The notes beneath the pieces are model-generated. The model saw only the letters and a program-made list of their open reading frames with translations. It made no database searches and was not told where the DNA came from. The position numbers and the translations under genes were made by a program. This document shows positions 1 through 7,474 of a stretch of 40,976 nt of DNA, piece by piece (position 1 is the first letter of the stretch; the number at the start of each line of letters is the position of its first letter). This stretch comes from Minisyncoccota bacterium (GTDB lineage Bacteria > Patescibacteriota > Minisyncoccia > Phycocordibacterales > UBA918): contig JALHRC010000012.1 in assembly GCA_022841645.1 (NCBI GenBank), positions 1 to 40,976 on the forward strand. The letters run 5' to 3'.

Positions 1-178
1 CGGCGGCTTTGGGCTTGCGGCCCCGCTTAGGTGCCTCTACGGCGGGCGTTTCTACAGCGGGCGTTTCTACAGCGGGTGCCTCGGGGCGGATAGCGGCAGA
101 CATGGTTTGCTCAGCGCTACGAACTTTTCCCAAGAGCGCCTCGATCGAATCGGCTTCAAAAACAATAGATAGTTTCAT
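1..178 (-). CDS. Acidic AT-hook protein, N-terminal part (cut by window edge)
   Basis: This is a partial leftward gene that runs off the window at position 1; its ATG is at 178. The 59 visible residues nearly match the N-terminus of the complete 148-residue protein at 39654-40100. They include the APAVETP repeat and the AT-hook-like KRGRKPK. The first 76 window bases are identical to 39923-39998; further differences are scattered and several are synonymous. It lies 16 bp downstream of the helicase gene, as does the right-hand copy. The function is unknown; the basic KRGRKPK patch suggests DNA contact, which is an inference. Confidence 0.8.
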   Translation of the reverse strand, partial: MKLSIVFEADSIEALLGKVRSAEQTMSAAIRPEAPAVETPAVETPAVEAPKRGRKPKAA

Positions 179-1050
179 TGTACGTTTTCCCTTCTTACAG
201 TTTATTTATTATTTGTCTCTTCCTTAAGTTCGACTCTAAAATCCGTTTGTCGAGTGAATTAGCAAAAACCAGATAGCGCACGTATACGTCGGCAGTTTGG
301 CCAATCCGGTGGGCCCGGTCGCTGGCCTGATCGTTAACCCCGGGCACCCAATCCCACTCACAAAAATCAACCCGCCGCGCTTTGGTGAGCGTTAAGCCCA
401 CACCAGCGGCGAGGTAGTTTGCGATAATGAGACGGCGAGCGGGCTCGGTCTGGAAGGCTTTTACAATATTGTGGCGCTCGTCCATCGGCGTGGCGCCGGT
501 AATAACTAAAGGATTAAATTTCTTTAACCCTTCGCGCAGCTTTTCAATTACTTCGGTGTGGAAGGCAAAAAGTATTAGCGCGTCTTCGCTTTCTTCCAAA
601 CTGGCTTTGGCGGCTTCAATGGCGGCGGGCACTTTTGCTAGGCCCAGCATTCGGCGATAAGTAGCCATATGGAGCTCGTCACCCTCTTTTAGTTCTCCGC
701 GGGCCTCGGCCATTTGGCGCATGGCCGCTTCTAATACGTCTTGGCCAGGCGAGAGCTTGGATAAAATACCGCGATCGAGCGCCGCAAGGCGGGCGGGCAT
801 GTCTTCGGCCACCACAAGCATTTCTTCTAACTTCGCGGGCAGGTCTTTTAAGACGTTTTTCTTCAGTCGCAGCATAAATTTGCCAAAGACTTTTTTCGCC
901 AAGCGCGCCACGTCTTCGGCACTGCCGCCGTTAAAATCGTAGCCGAAGCCGGTATCGTATCCGCCGCAGTATTTTATGCCGTAATCAAAACGACTCATAA
1001 AGTCGATCGTCTCTGGCGCCGAATGGGAGAGAATAGAAAAAAGCTCCATG
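1..1050. repeat. Left copy of the diverged terminal redundancy
   Basis: Bases 1-1050 align end to end with 39923-40976, with about 4 bases of net length difference. The first 76 bases are identical, then substitutions are scattered, many at third codon positions. The alignment covers the start of the AT-hook gene and the last 286 codons of the helicase gene. Confidence 0.9.
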
Positions 1051-1817
1051 GGCCTGTTAGGCATCGGCGTGCCGCTCATATAAATAATTCGATCGGCGGA
1101 ACACAAAAAACCTTTTACGTGCTGAAGGCGCCCAGTTTTTGGTGATTTACGTGAAAAGCCTAAAAGCGCTTTGGTGCGCTCGGTGTCGCCGTTTTTAAAA
1201 CGGTGGGCCTCGTCTACAAAGTAGACTATTTTTTTACCTGCTTCGCGGGCTTTGGCCAAAAGCCAGTTGATCTCTTCTTTGTGATCGGGGCGGGCGATTA
1301 GAGAGTCGGGCACGATTAAAAAATCGGCTTCGATTGGGTCTTCAAAATTGTAGCGCCGTGCAGATGCCTCGAAAGTTTTCCACCGCTTAAACTCCTCTTG
1401 CACGTTGCGGGTAAGAAACGGCGGGCACACGTATACAAAAAGCGTCGGCGCTTTTTTCGCCAAGGCGTTGGCCACCATTACGGCCACGATAGTTTTGCCC
1501 AATCCCGGGTCGAGCCCGAGGTACGAGCGGTTCCTTGAAAGGGAAAAAATAGCTGAATCAATTTGGTAGCTCTTAGGAGTTTCGGCTTGGGGAAAGGGTA
1601 GCGGCTCCGCCCACGGCTCTTGGTGGATTATCTTACGGTCTATTTCTCTTTTCGTTAGATCGTCAACTAAAGGGCGGAGGCGGGCCGCTACGGAATACGA
1701 TGGTGTGTAAAAAACTTTTTTGCTCTCATCAAAACGAAAGCCCGCGCTCTTGAGGACGTGGCGCTCTTCAAAAGAGCAGCGGGCGTAGAACTTACCTTTG
1801 TAGAACCTAAATTGCAC
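195..1817 (-). CDS. SNF2-family DEAD/DEAH helicase
   Basis: This 540-residue superfamily 2 ATPase should translocate on DNA during phage replication or recombination. Visible motifs are Walker A DPGLGKT (about residues 103-109), DEAH box VDEAHRFKN (about 201-209), motif III MSGTPMPNRP and motif VI SDRAHRIGQT (about 499-508). The first 70 residues form a small extra domain. The start is a GTG at 1817 with no strong Shine-Dalgarno. It heads the leftward early operon, divergent from the Cro-like gene. SNF2 proteins of this size occur beside VapE, PolA, DUF2800 and DUF2815 genes in many phages, which fits the context here. A diverged second copy is truncated at the right window edge. Confidence 0.93.
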   Translation of the reverse strand: MQFRFYKGKFYARCSFEERHVLKSAGFRFDESKKVFYTPSYSVAARLRPLVDDLTKREIDRKIIHQEPWAEPLPFPQAETPKSYQIDSAIFSLSRNRSYLGLDPGLGKTIVAVMVANALAKKAPTLFVYVCPPFLTRNVQEEFKRWKTFEASARRYNFEDPIEADFLIVPDSLIARPDHKEEINWLLAKAREAGKKIVYFVDEAHRFKNGDTERTKALLGFSRKSPKTGRLQHVKGFLCSADRIIYMSGTPMPNRPMELFSILSHSAPETIDFMSRFDYGIKYCGGYDTGFGYDFNGGSAEDVARLAKKVFGKFMLRLKKNVLKDLPAKLEEMLVVAEDMPARLAALDRGILSKLSPGQDVLEAAMRQMAEARGELKEGDELHMATYRRMLGLAKVPAAIEAAKASLEESEDALILFAFHTEVIEKLREGLKKFNPLVITGATPMDERHNIVKAFQTEPARRLIIANYLAAGVGLTLTKARRVDFCEWDWVPGVNDQASDRAHRIGQTADVYVRYLVFANSLDKRILESNLRKRQIINKL

Positions 1818-1861
1818 TTTGGCACTTTCGCGTGAGTATTCGTGACTGCTCGGTGTTTTGG

Positions 1862-1896
1862 AAAGCTACTTTAAGCTTTGCCTTTTTGTAAAGCTT
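1862..1896. promoter_or_regulatory. Candidate operator: AAGCTT inverted repeat in the divergent region
   Basis: AAGCTTT at 1873-1879 and AAAGCTT at 1890-1896 form a perfect 7-bp inverted repeat with a 10-bp spacer. A further AAAGCT sits at 1862-1867. These half-sites lie between the leftward helicase gene and the rightward Cro-like gene, where a small HTH dimer would be expected to act. Binding is inferred only from position and symmetry. Confidence 0.4.
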
Positions 1897-1907
1897 CAGG
1901 GTAAATT
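1878..1907 (+). promoter_or_regulatory. Candidate sigma70 promoter for the Cro-like/VapE operon
   Basis: TTGCCT (1878-1883) and TAAATT (1902-1907) are separated by 18 bp. Each matches the consensus hexamer at four of six positions. The -35 box lies within the AAGCTT inverted repeat, so a bound repressor would block it. It would give an untranslated leader of about 30 nt before the TTG start at 1942. The match is weak, and other promoters in this AT-rich stretch are possible. Confidence 0.3.
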
Positions 1908-1941
1908 TTTTTCCTTACTAATTTTTTTTCTCGGAGGGTTT

Positions 1942-2148
1942 TTGAAAAAGCTCAGCAAGTTCGCTGTTTGGGTCAATGCGTACGGTAAAAACAACCTTGC
2001 ACAAGATTTGGGCGTTACACGGCGCGTGGTAAATTTTTGGTTGCAACGCGGTGGCACGCCAAAGATTAGCAACATGGTAAAAATCTCTTCCCTATCTAAG
2101 GGGAAAATTTCTTTCAATAATATCCTCGACCACTTCCACCAAAACTAG
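1942..2148 (+). CDS. Small Cro/C1-like helix-turn-helix protein
   Basis: The 68-residue product contains an HTH-like segment, NNLAQDLGVTRRVVNFWLQR, resembling Cro-type DNA-binding proteins. I chose the TTG at 1942 because GGAGGG lies just upstream (1933-1938); an in-frame start at 1858 would add a hydrophobic stretch without a ribosome site. It is the first rightward gene, 10 bp before the PrimPol-VapE gene, and is divergent from the helicase. It probably controls the early operons through sites in 1818-1941. No integrase or second repressor gene is seen, so it may act as a lytic timing switch rather than in lysogeny. Confidence 0.6.
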   Translation: MKKLSKFAVWVNAYGKNNLAQDLGVTRRVVNFWLQRGGTPKISNMVKISSLSKGKISFNNILDHFHQN

Positions 2149-2158
2149 AAGGTAAGAA

Positions 2159-4468
2159 ATGCTAAACGAAACCAAAGCCCTCTTTGATCGGGGCTTCGCG
2201 ATCCATTGGATTAAACCAAAATCAAAAGCGCCGGTTAACTCCGGGTGGACATCGGGTCCACGCGCTACGTGGGATGAGCTTTTGAAACAGTACCGCCCCG
2301 GTATGAACGTGGGCGTTCGACTTGGCCGCGCTTCGAAAATCAAAAACGGATACTTGGCCGTGATCGACTGCGACGTAAAGAGCGGCGAGCAAAAGCACAC
2401 TTTCGAGATGCAGCAGAAATTAAAATCCCTCTTTGGTGGCTCGTGGATTGATTCAGCCCCGATCGTGCTCTCGGGCCGCGGCAACGGGTCAAGGCACATT
2501 TATGTTTTGACAAGTAGCCCGTGCGCGCCCAAGCGCCTCGCGCAAAGCCCAGTTAACGTAAAGGTCAAAATGCCCAGCGCCACCAAGCCTTCCAAAAAAG
2601 AGCAGGCCGAGCTTAGCGCCCAGGACCTAGCCGCCGGCTGGAGGCTCCGGCCCGCTTGGGAGATCGCCTTTATGCAGGAGGGCCAGCAGGTTGTTTTACC
2701 ACCCTCGACGCACCCCGACACGGGTGGGCTTTACAAATGGGCCAGGACGGGCGAAGAGCCTTTGGTAGACCTGGGGGCCGTACTTGAGGGGGAAAACGGC
2801 ACCCAGGGGCGGCCTGGGGCCCCAAAAACGATCGTGGGGGAGGGGTTCGCCCCCGTTGAGGTGGACCTTTTGAGCTCCGAGCTCTCGGACCGCATTTACT
2901 CGCTAATAACCGACGGAAAAGATTGCGAGGATAGAAGCGCCGCGTTGTTCTCGGCATCCCTCGCCATGGTCAAGGCAGGCTTTTCCGATAACGAAATTTT
3001 GAGCGTGCTCACGGACCCGGAAAACTATTTGGGCGGAGCGGCCTACGATCACGCAAAAACCAATTCGAGGAAAAGGGCTGCGGAGTGGGTGCAAAAATAC
3101 ACTTTGCAAAAAGCCAGAAAAGAAGCCGATGCCGCGGCGGCCTTCGACTGCGAGGTGGAGGTAAGCACCCTTAGCCCCGAGGAGCTCGCCGCTGTGAATG
3201 CGGATGCGGCTTTGGTGGACGATTGGAAAACACAAATTGAGCGCACGAGCCCGCAAAGTGGATCTAAGCCCAAAGCGACTTTCTCTAACGTGTTTTTGAT
3301 TCTCTCCAATGCCGTGGGCCAGGATGTATTTAAATACAACGAGTTCTCGGGCGCTAATCTTTACGGCCCCCGCCCCCTGCCCTGGAAAGAGGGCGCCGTC
3401 TTAGAACACCACGCGGTTAGGGATATTGACCTTTTGCAAATCAAAAAGTGGTTTGCCGACTTCTACCGCATTGAGCCCAATACGAATATGATCGCCGAGG
3501 CTGTGGCTACGATCTCTTATGAAAATAAATTCCACCCGGTGAGGGATTATTTAAATGCCCTGAAGTGGGATGGGGTGCCGCGGATCTCCACTTGGTTAAA
3601 GCGACACTTGAACGCCTCGGCGCCTGAGCCCTACCTCTCGGCGGTCAGCCGCAAAGTTATGGTGGCCATGGTAGCGCGGGTTATGGAGCCGGGCCGTAAA
3701 TTCGACCAGGTTTTGATTTTGGAAGGCGGCCAAGGGAAAGGAAAATCCACAGCCGTGCGCCACCTGGCGGGCGACAAGTGGTTTAGCGACGCGCACATTA
3801 ACATAAAAGATAAAGACGCCGTGCTCTCGCTGCAAGCTCATTGGATTATCGAGCTGGGCGAGCTCTCCGGCATGAGGAAAGCCGACGTTGATAGCTTAAA
3901 AGAATTCATCTCCCGCACCACGGATAAAATCCGCGTGCCCTACGGAAAGCTGCCCGAGGATTTTCCACGCCAGTGCGTTTTCATTGGCACCACAAATAAC
4001 GATGAGTTCTTAAAAGACGAAACAGGCAACCGCCGCTACTGGCCGGTATCCGTGGGTGAGTACGACTTTAAAAGCATTTTAAAGGAACGCGACCAGCTCT
4101 TTGCCGAGGCCAAGCTGGAGTGGGAGCTGGGCGAGCCCCTGTACCTGGAAGATAAAAGCGCCGCCGGCATCGCAGTCGATGAGCAGAAAAAGCGCATGGA
4201 GAGCGACACCCTAATTGAGCTCTTAGAAAATAAATTCACCGCCTTGGAAAAGTTGCCGGTGGCGGAACGCACCTTTTCGCCTGAGCGCTTTTGTATGAGC
4301 GAGCTTTTCCACGACATGGGCCCTCTGGCGGGCGTGCTCAAAGACGATATAGCTGGGCAAAAGCGTGTCGCTAAAGCCTTAAGGATGCTCGGCTATGAGA
4401 AAAAGACCGCAAGGGTGGAAGGGGGGCGTTTAAGGAAAATATGGACTAAAAGCGGAAAACGGGTGTAA
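2159..4468 (+). CDS. PrimPol-VapE fusion: phage primase-helicase
   Basis: This 769-residue protein likely primes and unwinds DNA at the phage origin. The N-terminus (about residues 1-200) looks like a bifunctional primase-polymerase domain, with the acidic VIDCD motif near residue 66 and the SGRGNGSRHIY motif. The C-terminal half is a virulence-associated-E type SF3-like ATPase, with Walker A EGGQGKGKST near residue 523, the acidic segment HWIIELGELSGM, and FIGTTNNDEFLKDETGNRRYWPV-like sensor residues split around TNNDEF and NRRYW. The ATG at 2159 follows AAGGTAAGA. It lies directly upstream of the repeat-rich AT-rich region at 4464-4750, consistent with acting at an origin there. Confidence 0.92.
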   Translation: MLNETKALFDRGFAIHWIKPKSKAPVNSGWTSGPRATWDELLKQYRPGMNVGVRLGRASKIKNGYLAVIDCDVKSGEQKHTFEMQQKLKSLFGGSWIDSAPIVLSGRGNGSRHIYVLTSSPCAPKRLAQSPVNVKVKMPSATKPSKKEQAELSAQDLAAGWRLRPAWEIAFMQEGQQVVLPPSTHPDTGGLYKWARTGEEPLVDLGAVLEGENGTQGRPGAPKTIVGEGFAPVEVDLLSSELSDRIYSLITDGKDCEDRSAALFSASLAMVKAGFSDNEILSVLTDPENYLGGAAYDHAKTNSRKRAAEWVQKYTLQKARKEADAAAAFDCEVEVSTLSPEELAAVNADAALVDDWKTQIERTSPQSGSKPKATFSNVFLILSNAVGQDVFKYNEFSGANLYGPRPLPWKEGAVLEHHAVRDIDLLQIKKWFADFYRIEPNTNMIAEAVATISYENKFHPVRDYLNALKWDGVPRISTWLKRHLNASAPEPYLSAVSRKVMVAMVARVMEPGRKFDQVLILEGGQGKGKSTAVRHLAGDKWFSDAHINIKDKDAVLSLQAHWIIELGELSGMRKADVDSLKEFISRTTDKIRVPYGKLPEDFPRQCVFIGTTNNDEFLKDETGNRRYWPVSVGEYDFKSILKERDQLFAEAKLEWELGEPLYLEDKSAAGIAVDEQKKRMESDTLIELLENKFTALEKLPVAERTFSPERFCMSELFHDMGPLAGVLKDDIAGQKRVAKALRMLGYEKKTARVEGGRLRKIWTKSGKRV

Positions 4469-4750
4469 CCCCTGTAACCCCTAAATTTTTAAGGGTAACA
4501 GAAAAAAAGCCCTTTGTTTTCGGCGTTGTTACCTTTGTTACCCTTGTTACCCTTACTACTATATAAGGGTACGGTAAGAATATTAGCATAGTATAGTATA
4601 ATACTACACTATATATTTGTATACTTATAGGAAAACGCGGTTTTTCAGGCAACAGAGTAACAAATGGGCTAAGTATTTAATATTAAAGGGGGATAATTGT
4701 TGCCCCCAAAACGGCTGTTACCCTGTGAGTTGAGTAACGGGCCAAAAAAA
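4464..4750. other. Putative replication origin: 9-bp iterons plus AT-rich stretch
   Basis: This is the longest non-coding stretch in the window (4469-4770). TGTAACCCC occurs twice in tandem (4464-4481). An inverted copy AAGGGTAACA lies at 4491-4500. TGTTACC recurs at 4527, 4536 and 4545 with an exact 9-bp period, and more copies flank it (GTTACCC near 4717, GTAAC at 4658 and 4734). Between about 4556 and 4630 is a strongly AT-rich segment with overlapping TATAGTATAATACTA palindromic elements, which could be a duplex unwinding element. The location right after the primase-helicase gene matches common phage origins. Origin function is inferred; no experiment is visible. Confidence 0.6.
4688..4707. 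other. G5/C5 hairpin near the iteron region
   Basis: GGGGG (4688-4692) and CCCCC (4703-4707) can pair around a 10-base loop. It lies between the AT-rich element and the last iteron-like copies. It could be part of the origin or a weak transcript hairpin. No T-run follows, so it is not a typical terminator. Confidence 0.35.
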
Positions 4751-4770
4751 TAGAAAAACGGAGAGAGAAA

Positions 4771-4953
4771 ATGAGCAAAAAATCGATTTTCAGCGAAAAA
4801 GAACGAGCCCAGCTTACCGCTTTGGTGTCCGGTAATTTGGTTTTGGCCTATTTTAGAATTAAGGGAAAACTACCTACCGAGTGCTCGGAGCTAGTTAAAT
4901 TGTCCAGAAACGTGGTCGTTTTGGCCGAAGAACTGGAAAAAGAGGCCGATTAG
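4771..4953 (+). CDS. Small early protein, unknown
   Basis: This 60-residue lysine- and glutamate-rich protein has a strong ribosome site (GGAGAGAG) 5 bp before the ATG. It is the first gene after the putative origin and begins the small early gene run. The sequence looks mostly alpha-helical (FSEKERAQLTALVSGN) with no motif I recognise. Confidence 0.7.
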   Translation: MSKKSIFSEKERAQLTALVSGNLVLAYFRIKGKLPTECSELVKLSRNVVVLAEELEKEAD

Positions 4954-4969
4954 GGCCGGCGGGGGTTAT

Positions 4970-5368
4970 GTGAGCAAAAAACCAAAAATAGCGCGCCAAA
5001 AGGCCAAAAAGCCAAAAGAGCCAAAAATAGACGGCTTAAGCGCCAAAGACGTAAAAAAGCTCCGCGCCGCTACCCGCATGGTGTGGCATTGGAGCCACCC
5101 CAAAAAGCTGGTTATAGCCAGATGCACGGGCCCGGACGGCTACCAGTACTGTGAGAGCTCCGCCCACCGGGGCGGCCCGTTCGACAAGAGCCGCCGCTGC
5201 CCAAAAGTTTACGTGGATCATATAGAGGCCGTTGGCGACCTTGACGGCGGGTACTTTGAAAGGCTATTTACGCCCTCTAAGAACCTGCAAGGCCTTTGCA
5301 AAAAGTGCCACGATAAAAAGACCCGCGAAGAAAGAGAGTGGGCCAGGCTAATGGGGGAGAGCTTGTGA
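4970..5368 (+). CDS. HNH-type endonuclease-like protein
   Basis: This 132-residue protein has a lysine-rich N-terminus followed by an HNH-like core: YVDHIEAVGD with the catalytic-type DH, then SKNLQGLCKKCHDKKT, giving the N and the CxxCH zinc-type signature. Cysteines at CTGPDGYQYC may form another zinc site. The start is GTG at 4970, overlapping an ATGTGA, with GGCGGGGG upstream. HNH proteins in phages serve in packaging, recombination or host DNA cutting. Its place among early genes, far from terminase, favours an early nuclease or a free-standing homing-type role; which of these is not settled by sequence. Confidence 0.75.
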   Translation: MSKKPKIARQKAKKPKEPKIDGLSAKDVKKLRAATRMVWHWSHPKKLVIARCTGPDGYQYCESSAHRGGPFDKSRRCPKVYVDHIEAVGDLDGGYFERLFTPSKNLQGLCKKCHDKKTREEREWARLMGESL

Positions 5369-5586
5369 GCGTTTCGATTTACCTAAACCCAAAAGGCCCC
5401 TCACATATTTTTTATTTAGATAAAAGGTTTGAGGATTTAACCGAGTACGTCCCCGCTGAAGAGCTGGAAAACTTGAGGGCCGAAAATAGGGCCTTGAGAA
5501 AAGAGCTCGACCGCCGCGACCTGGAAGACATGGCCAGGAGGAGAGAGCTAAAAATGTTCCACAAACCTTTTGAGGTGCAAAAATGA
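5365..5586 (+). CDS. Small early protein with coiled coil
   Basis: A 73-residue product starts at GTG 5365, overlapping the HNH stop codon as GTGA, with GGGGGAGAG just upstream; a start at 5338 would be less well placed. The N-terminal half (SVSIYLNPKGP) looks like a short beta domain. The rest is a charged coiled coil (EELENLRAENRALRKELDR). Function unknown. Confidence 0.7.
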   Translation: MSVSIYLNPKGPSHIFYLDKRFEDLTEYVPAEELENLRAENRALRKELDRRDLEDMARRRELKMFHKPFEVQK

Positions 5587-5867
5587 ATTACCTAATTTTC
5601 GCCGCCCTGCTGCTGGCCGGCTGCTTAAATAAACCGGTGTCTACCACGGCGACAAATAATCCTGAGCTCAATTTGAACCTGCTGTTTGAGCACGACGGGT
5701 GCAAGGTGTACCGCTTTTATGATGGCCGCTCGGTGTACTATACAGACTGCCGGGGCTCCGCCATGGCCCCAGTGACCACGAGCACCGGGAAAATTACCAC
5801 TACGTATATGGATGCGGTCCATTCAACGGGCCGTGCTGCCCACTCCGCGTCGGAGGTGCAAAAATGA
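5583..5867 (+). CDS. Early small lipoprotein
   Basis: This 94-residue protein begins with a short hydrophobic leader and a lipobox, LLAGC, so it should be lipidated and anchored in a membrane of a Gram-negative type cell. The mature part carries CKVYRFYDGRSVYYTDC, a pattern seen in small phage proteins of unknown role, with two cysteines that may form a disulfide. It overlaps its neighbour by ATGA. An early lipoprotein could alter the envelope or exclude other phages; this is inference. Confidence 0.7.
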   Translation: MNYLIFAALLLAGCLNKPVSTTATNNPELNLNLLFEHDGCKVYRFYDGRSVYYTDCRGSAMAPVTTSTGKITTTYMDAVHSTGRAAHSASEVQK

Positions 5868-6061
5868 GCTACATAGAAGCGCTAGAAGTACTGCGTGCCG
5901 AGCTAGACGCCGCCTTGAAGCGGGAGCATATGATCCGACAGGCACTTAAATTTATAATTTGGCGCGAAACCAACGCCACGGGGCCGGGCGGCGATCTAAG
6001 CGAAACATGCCGCTTTGCTAATTATATCCTCGCCGCCAACCCCGCCCCGGAGGAAAAATGA
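5864..6061 (+). CDS. Small early protein, unknown
   Basis: A 65-residue, probably helical protein is coupled by ATGA overlaps to both neighbours. The N-terminal half (YIEALEVLRAELDAALKREH) looks like a coiled coil. No known domain recognised. Confidence 0.65.
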   Translation: MSYIEALEVLRAELDAALKREHMIRQALKFIIWRETNATGPGGDLSETCRFANYILAANPAPEEK

Positions 6062-6276
6062 TCAAAGTTAAATGCTGTGTATGTGGAAAAGATGGGCAGT
6101 CTCCCAGCGCGGGGTTTGCCCCGCACGGGTGGCTCTCTCACGTAAAAGATAAAAATCTAGAAGTGCCCTACTGCTCAGAAAAGTGCATGCGAAAAATGTT
6201 TCCCGCTCTTGCCGCTGCCAACAACGACCCTTTTGAGGCGGCCAAGCTCTTTAAGGCTGCGCCGGAGGAAAAATGA
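6058..6276 (+). CDS. Small zinc-finger-like early protein
   Basis: The 72-residue product has CCVCGKDG near the N-terminus and YCSEKCMRKM further on, forming a CxxC...CxxxC set that probably binds zinc. Such treble-clef or MYND-like fingers are common in small phage proteins. It overlaps both neighbours by four bases in the early gene run. Function unknown. Confidence 0.7.
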   Translation: MIKVKCCVCGKDGQSPSAGFAPHGWLSHVKDKNLEVPYCSEKCMRKMFPALAAANNDPFEAAKLFKAAPEEK

Positions 6277-6560
6277 ACCAGTTCGATAAAACCACTGAGC
6301 GCACGGTCAAAAACGAGTATCCGTGGCATGGCGAAGAGCCCGCCTTAGATCAAGTTTACCGGGAAGGTCGAAACTCTACCAAGGCGAGCATGGAGATCCT
6401 GGCGCGTGATTTAATGAAGCGGAATTGCAATACATACATTGGGGTTGCCACTCCTGGGAAAGGGGTTCGGGTTCACTCCCCCGATTGCCGGAAATGCCGA
6501 ATTATCGCCGCCGTGAAAGCCAACGGCGACTGGCCACTAGTGGGGGCCCCCAGTGACTAA
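6273..6560 (+). CDS. Small early protein, unknown
   Basis: This 95-residue protein has a C-terminal CRKCR segment and a cysteine at NCNTYIG, so weak metal binding is possible. It is coupled to the upstream gene by ATGA and overlaps the next by 8 bp. No family recognised. Confidence 0.65.
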   Translation: MNQFDKTTERTVKNEYPWHGEEPALDQVYREGRNSTKASMEILARDLMKRNCNTYIGVATPGKGVRVHSPDCRKCRIIAAVKANGDWPLVGAPSD

Positions 6561-6843
6561 GCTACCTAAAAGCGTGCAGCAGCGGATTGAGAAAGAGGCG
6601 GATACCGCATTCCTCAAAGAACACGACTGGCTTCACGCCTGCCTTACGGGGGATTGTCCACACGACTATGAGCGCGAGTGTTTGCTGGCTGCATTCAAAG
6701 ATGGCGCCACAGCCTGGGCCGAGCGCTGCCAGAGGCTGGTGGAGGCGCTGAAGTACATTGGCACCGATTCTATTGATTGGCTGGAGGCCGCCCACGAAGC
6801 ACGAAATGCTCTCGCCGCATACCACTCGGAGGTGATCAAGTGA
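6553..6843 (+). CDS. Small early protein, first of a tandem paralogue pair
   Basis: This 96-residue protein starts at GTG 6553. Its N-terminus (KLPKSVQQRIEKEAD) is repeated almost exactly in the next gene, and the DNA of that stretch is nearly identical, so the pair arose by local duplication. The rest shares only the general EALxxIG...ARxAxAxY pattern. The sequence has several cysteines (CLTGDCPHDYERECL). Unknown function. Confidence 0.7.
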   Translation: MTKLPKSVQQRIEKEADTAFLKEHDWLHACLTGDCPHDYERECLLAAFKDGATAWAERCQRLVEALKYIGTDSIDWLEAAHEARNALAAYHSEVIK

Positions 6844-7088
6844 GCAAGCTACCTGAAAGCGTGCAGCAGCGGATTGAGAAAGAGGCGGAGAAATTCGCCT
6901 TTGTTGGCGACAGTGTTCCACCAGATGAGGTTGCCCGGAGGTGTCTCACCTCCGAAGCTTTGCGGGCCGAGCGGCTGGCGGAGGCTTTGGAAGCCATTGG
7001 GAATATGCCGAAAAGCACGGACCCGATCGCGCTCATAAAGCACGCTCGCCAGGCAGTAGCCACATACTACTTGGAGGTGGGGGAGTGA
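6840..7088 (+). CDS. Small early protein, second of the tandem paralogue pair
   Basis: An 82-residue protein starts at GTG 6840, overlapping the previous stop as GTGA. I chose this start over one at 6777 because it restores the shared N-terminus KLPESVQQRIEKEAEK. The C-terminus (IKHARQAVATYYLEVGE) also aligns with its neighbour, but the cysteine-rich middle is missing. Unknown function. Confidence 0.7.
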   Translation: MSKLPESVQQRIEKEAEKFAFVGDSVPPDEVARRCLTSEALRAERLAEALEAIGNMPKSTDPIALIKHARQAVATYYLEVGE

Positions 7089-7264
7089 AAGTCGCCTTTG
7101 CTTACGGCTTTATAGCCGGCGCCCTGGCCCTCTACGGCCTGTTTGAGGCCACCATGCTGGTGGCTTCTTACCGCGCCGACTGCGCCGGGCTCACCAAGGC
7201 CGGGGTGCGCCAAGAGCTCAAAGTCTGTGCCCACCGTTTTACGTGTGCCTGGTCTAAGTTTTAG
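7085..7264 (+). CDS. Small membrane protein
   Basis: The 59-residue protein starts at GTG 7085 (GTGA overlap with the previous stop, preceded by GGTGGGG). One transmembrane helix spans about residues 3-27 (AFAYGFIAGALALYGLFEA). The C-terminal tail contains three cysteines. It is the last gene before a 210-bp gap. Function unknown. Confidence 0.65.
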   Translation: MKVAFAYGFIAGALALYGLFEATMLVASYRADCAGLTKAGVRQELKVCAHRFTCAWSKF

Positions 7265-7324
7265 GCCCTCCTGGGGTGTAGTTTTAAAGTTACATCCTAT
7301 TGATATCTATAGACAATTTCTGTT

Positions 7325-7345
7325 TATGTTATGAAATATGTTATG
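7325..7345 (+). repeat. TATGTTATG direct repeat in the 7265-7474 gap
   Basis: TATGTTATG occurs at 7325-7333 and 7337-7345. The surrounding 210-bp gap carries no supportable gene. It also holds an AACGCCT/AGGCGTT inverted repeat (7395-7401, 7414-7420) and a GCCC/GGGC mini-hairpin near 7367. These may be regulatory or may end the upstream transcript, but no clear terminator is present. Confidence 0.4.
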
Positions 7346-7439
7346 TTCTAAAAGTGGCTACCACAGCCCCTTTTGGGCCATGTCTCCGGTTCGAAACGCC
7401 TAAGTTTTTTGCCAGGCGTTATATCGGGTCAATTACCCG

Positions 7440-7468
7440 TTGACTAATTTGGTACACTGCGTTACTAT
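7440..7468 (+). promoter_or_regulatory. Strong sigma70-type promoter, apparently leaderless
   Basis: TTGACT (7440-7445), a 17-bp spacer and TACTAT (7463-7468) make the best consensus promoter I see in the window. Only six bases separate the -10 box from ATG 7475, so transcription should start at or next to the start codon. The second half of the early gene run (7475-9235) would be transcribed from it. Confidence 0.65.
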
Positions 7469-7474
7469 TTATGT

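Noticed and set aside
195-1817. Left and right helicase copies as two functional paralogues acting together
   Set aside because: The copies lie exactly at the window ends with the same flanking gene order, so one locus seen twice from different variants is simpler.
4591-4602. Exact TATAAT in the AT-rich gap (4597-4602)
   Set aside because: No acceptable -35 hexamer lies 16-18 bp upstream; the element belongs to palindromic AT-rich sequence.
4446-4652. Leftward 68-codon open frame across the iteron region
   Set aside because: It overlaps repeats and AT-rich DNA, has biased composition and no ribosome site; the region is better read as non-coding.
4730-4756. TTGAGT-N15-TAGAAA as promoter for the gene at 4771
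   Set aside because: The spacer is too short and the boxes are weak.
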